Shown: positions 62,179-64,000 of the stretch, piece after piece | Layout: the number at the start of each line of letters is the position of its first letter | How positions within the stretch are numbered: the stretch's first letter is position 1 | NCBI GenBank assembly: GCA_018857735.1 | Contig: JABMCL010000678.1 | Coordinates: 654,501 to 718,500 of the forward strand | Direction of reading: 5' to 3' | Origin: Alviniconcha marisindica | Lineage: Eukaryota > Mollusca > Gastropoda > Provannidae | Length of the DNA: 64,000 nt | Translations under genes and position numbers: made by a program | Notes under the pieces: model-generated | Databases searched by the model: none | The model's input: only the letters and a program-made list of their open reading frames with translations | Told to the model about the DNA's origin: nothing

Positions 62179-62184
62179 AATAAA
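62179..62184 (+). terminator. Putative polyadenylation hexamer
   Basis: AATAAA right after the duplicated finger fragment. It could serve module 19 transcripts, or be part of a retroelement tail. Confidence 0.35.
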
Positions 62185-62207
62185 GTTCAATCAATCAATC
62201 AATCAAT

Positions 62208-62282
<75 letters not shown>

Positions 62283-62547
62283 CTCCTCCTACTCTCTCTC
62301 TCTCTCTCTCTCTCCCTCTCTCTCTCTCTCCCTCTCTCTCTCTCTCCTCCTCCTCCTCCTCCTACTCCTCCTCCTCCTACTCCTCCCCCCCTCCCCCTCT
62401 CTCTCTGTTTTCTTGTATTGTTTCTTTTGTCGGTGATGTGTCTGCTGTGACAACGTCACCACACATATTTTCTTTTTTGGGGTCGGGGATGTGCTTGCTG
62501 TGTCAGTGTTACCAATGTTACTGCTGTTTGTCTGACAACCGTATCAG
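62185..62547. repeat. TCAA tail and CT/CTC compound microsatellite
   Basis: (TCAA)n at 62187-62210, then CT, CTC and CTCCTA tracts to about 62406. Frames over it are Ser/Leu artefacts. Confidence 0.8.
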
Positions 62548-62818
62548 CGGCCAGTGCCATGGCGGGAAATAGCCCAACAAAAGAAACTGGTGATGTGCCC
62601 ACGGTGCCAGATGTGGGGTGCTACAAGTATTGCTGTGTGGGGAGTGCAGTGCTGAGCTGCCTGAGGGGAACGAACCGCTGTACACGCCACGCGCACCAAC
62701 AAAACGCAGAAGAAAATTGCGTGTGCGTGTCGAGAGGCTGTGGTCGAACATCTGTATCAACGGCAAAACGGCGCTGCCTAACGGCCGAGACTTGTTCAAG
62801 TCGTCGAACTTAAAATGA
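62548..62818 (+). pseudogene. Candidate terminal exon with a frameshift
   Basis: After gacaaccgtatcag, two bases (CG) fit the array phase, and the frame reads ASAMAGNSPTKETGDVP up to CYKYCCVG near 62640. A single-base shift within a GGGG run there switches to a second frame reading ECSAELPEGNEPLYTPR, the basic TKRRRKLRVRVERLW, and a tail ending in TGA at 62816-62818. Joined, the two look like one protein with a Cys pair and a basic segment. It could be a pseudo-exon, a homopolymer sequencing error, or chance. No family recognised. Confidence 0.35.
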
Positions 62819-64000
62819 CAAAACTTACACAGACCATGGTCACTACCAGTCATCAACTAGGTTTTTTCAACGACCATAGTCTGGAGAGAGGAGATACAAA
62901 GCTTAAGGTTCTGTCGAGTGTTCTGGTACCATCTAGTTTTAAACAGAACGAATCAGGACACAACAGAACAGAACTGTACCTAACTGTGCATGTGACTGCC
63001 TTTCACTGCATTACTGCTGTCTCAAATAGCAAAACTCAGTACAAAAAAATAATAATTTTAAAACAATTCTTAACCGCCGGATCAAATCTCTTTCTTGTTT
63101 TCCGCCGCACGTGCGCCACGCGGCAGTTTCAGTTGAACTGAACAAGGTTGTATTGACTGGCACTGTGATATTGCTCTTACGACTGGACTTGAAACACCGG
63201 ACACCGGAGCTGGACACAGAAGGCCTTCAGACCTAACGCCCACAGTACCATGAAAGAGAGAGAATAATAATCATAAAAATACCGAAAACCTGTTAAGCGC
63301 GTTTATAGAGGTAAAAACTGCACTAGGCGCTGTACAGTGATGCATTATAACAAAAAAACAATTCGCACCTACAGCCTATGTTTACTTCATTTAGCTGTAG
63401 CAGAGGACTAGCAGAGTGATGCTTGGCAGTGGCATGCGGGGAGGGGGGGGGGGGGGGTTGAAGTAACAACCATTTGGAGTTTGTGTCAAAGTGTGGAAGC
63501 CAACACACAGCAAGACTGAGGACTGATAGGTTAAAACAGTTAGCTTGTACACCAGTATGATGCTGCTGCGTTGGAGGCTGTGTACGAAGCTAAATGCACT
63601 GATCTGAACCCGCGCCACAAACTAGCAGCAGCCTGTTAAACTGGTCAGTTAAAGATTATGCCATTTAAATCCCAGTGTGTTTTGCACCGAATATTTCAGT
63701 GGAAAGGTTTGACATCTATTTAGCCAACGTCCAACTAGCCGCAACCACGGAGAGATTGGGCAAAACCTGAGGAATAAACCAACAGACTGCTGACAGACTA
63801 AGACCAAGAGATGAGGCCAGAACTCACAATAAAGCTATACGTGATCACACTCACGATAGTGACTGATGTTCGTCATTTGCAGTGTTCTCGATTGTGCACT
63901 GGCTGATAATTGGTGTGTTGTGTTTTGGGCTGTTGACACGAGCTGTTCTGTGTAGTTGATTGGTCACCATGGTTTTTATGTTTTGTTTAGTAGATTTATT
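62819..64000. other. Right flank, no gene recognised
   Basis: A G run lies at about 63440-63457, and a SINE-like AATAATAATCATAAAAATA...GCGC stretch near 63265-63330. No finger, DUF3504 or BEN sequence is seen, so the array appears to end before here within this window. Confidence 0.45.

Overview
The window looks like nuclear DNA of an invertebrate animal, most probably a mollusc. The reasons are intron-scale spacing, clean GT-AG splice sites, AATAAA hexamers, very many CA/GT, CT/GA and poly-C/G tracts, and fragments of non-LTR retrotransposons. The taxon is an inference. Nothing here is bacterial or organellar.

Almost all recognisable coding sequence is on the + strand. It reads as one long array of alternative 3' (C-terminal) exon modules belonging to a gene whose shared 5' exons lie outside the window, to the left. 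Eighteen supported modules each begin right after a good acceptor AG. Each first supplies two bases that complete a split codon (phase 1), then an open frame, and most end in a stop in the same exon. Because the phase is constant, all of them can join one common upstream donor. If that donor ends in G, the junction residue is always Gly, Asp or Glu. Architecturally this resembles insect lola or mod(mdg4), where a shared N-terminus (a BTB domain in those genes) is spliced to one of many DNA-binding C-termini. No BTB or other N-terminal domain is visible here, so that part is inferred.

Layout. 0.9-7.7 kb: five exons with paired C2H2 fingers. 12.7 kb: a finger-less basic exon, then a short symmetric candidate cassette at 13.2 kb. 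17.1-18.7 kb: a two-exon module encoding a DUF3504-type domain (the Crypton tyrosine-recombinase-derived family). 19.6-41.2 kb: nine exons with three or four fingers, with three decayed relatives between them. 43.9-45.2 kb: a second two-exon DUF3504 module. 48.9-51.4 kb: a three-exon BEN-domain module. 56.2-61.8 kb: a two-exon module with four fingers, three of them tandem copies. 62.0-62.8 kb: an exact 123-bp copy of one finger and a frameshifted candidate exon. A 5'-truncated LINE lies at 39.6-40.5 kb and a LINE ORF1-like remnant at 9.8-10.2 kb on the minus strand.

The central point is that one splicing frame appears to offer at least four chemically different nucleic-acid-binding C-termini: C2H2/C2HC fingers, a recombinase-derived domain, a BEN domain and a basic helical tail. 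Tandem duplicates and dead copies show the array still growing and decaying. Transcript evidence is needed to prove shared 5' exons.
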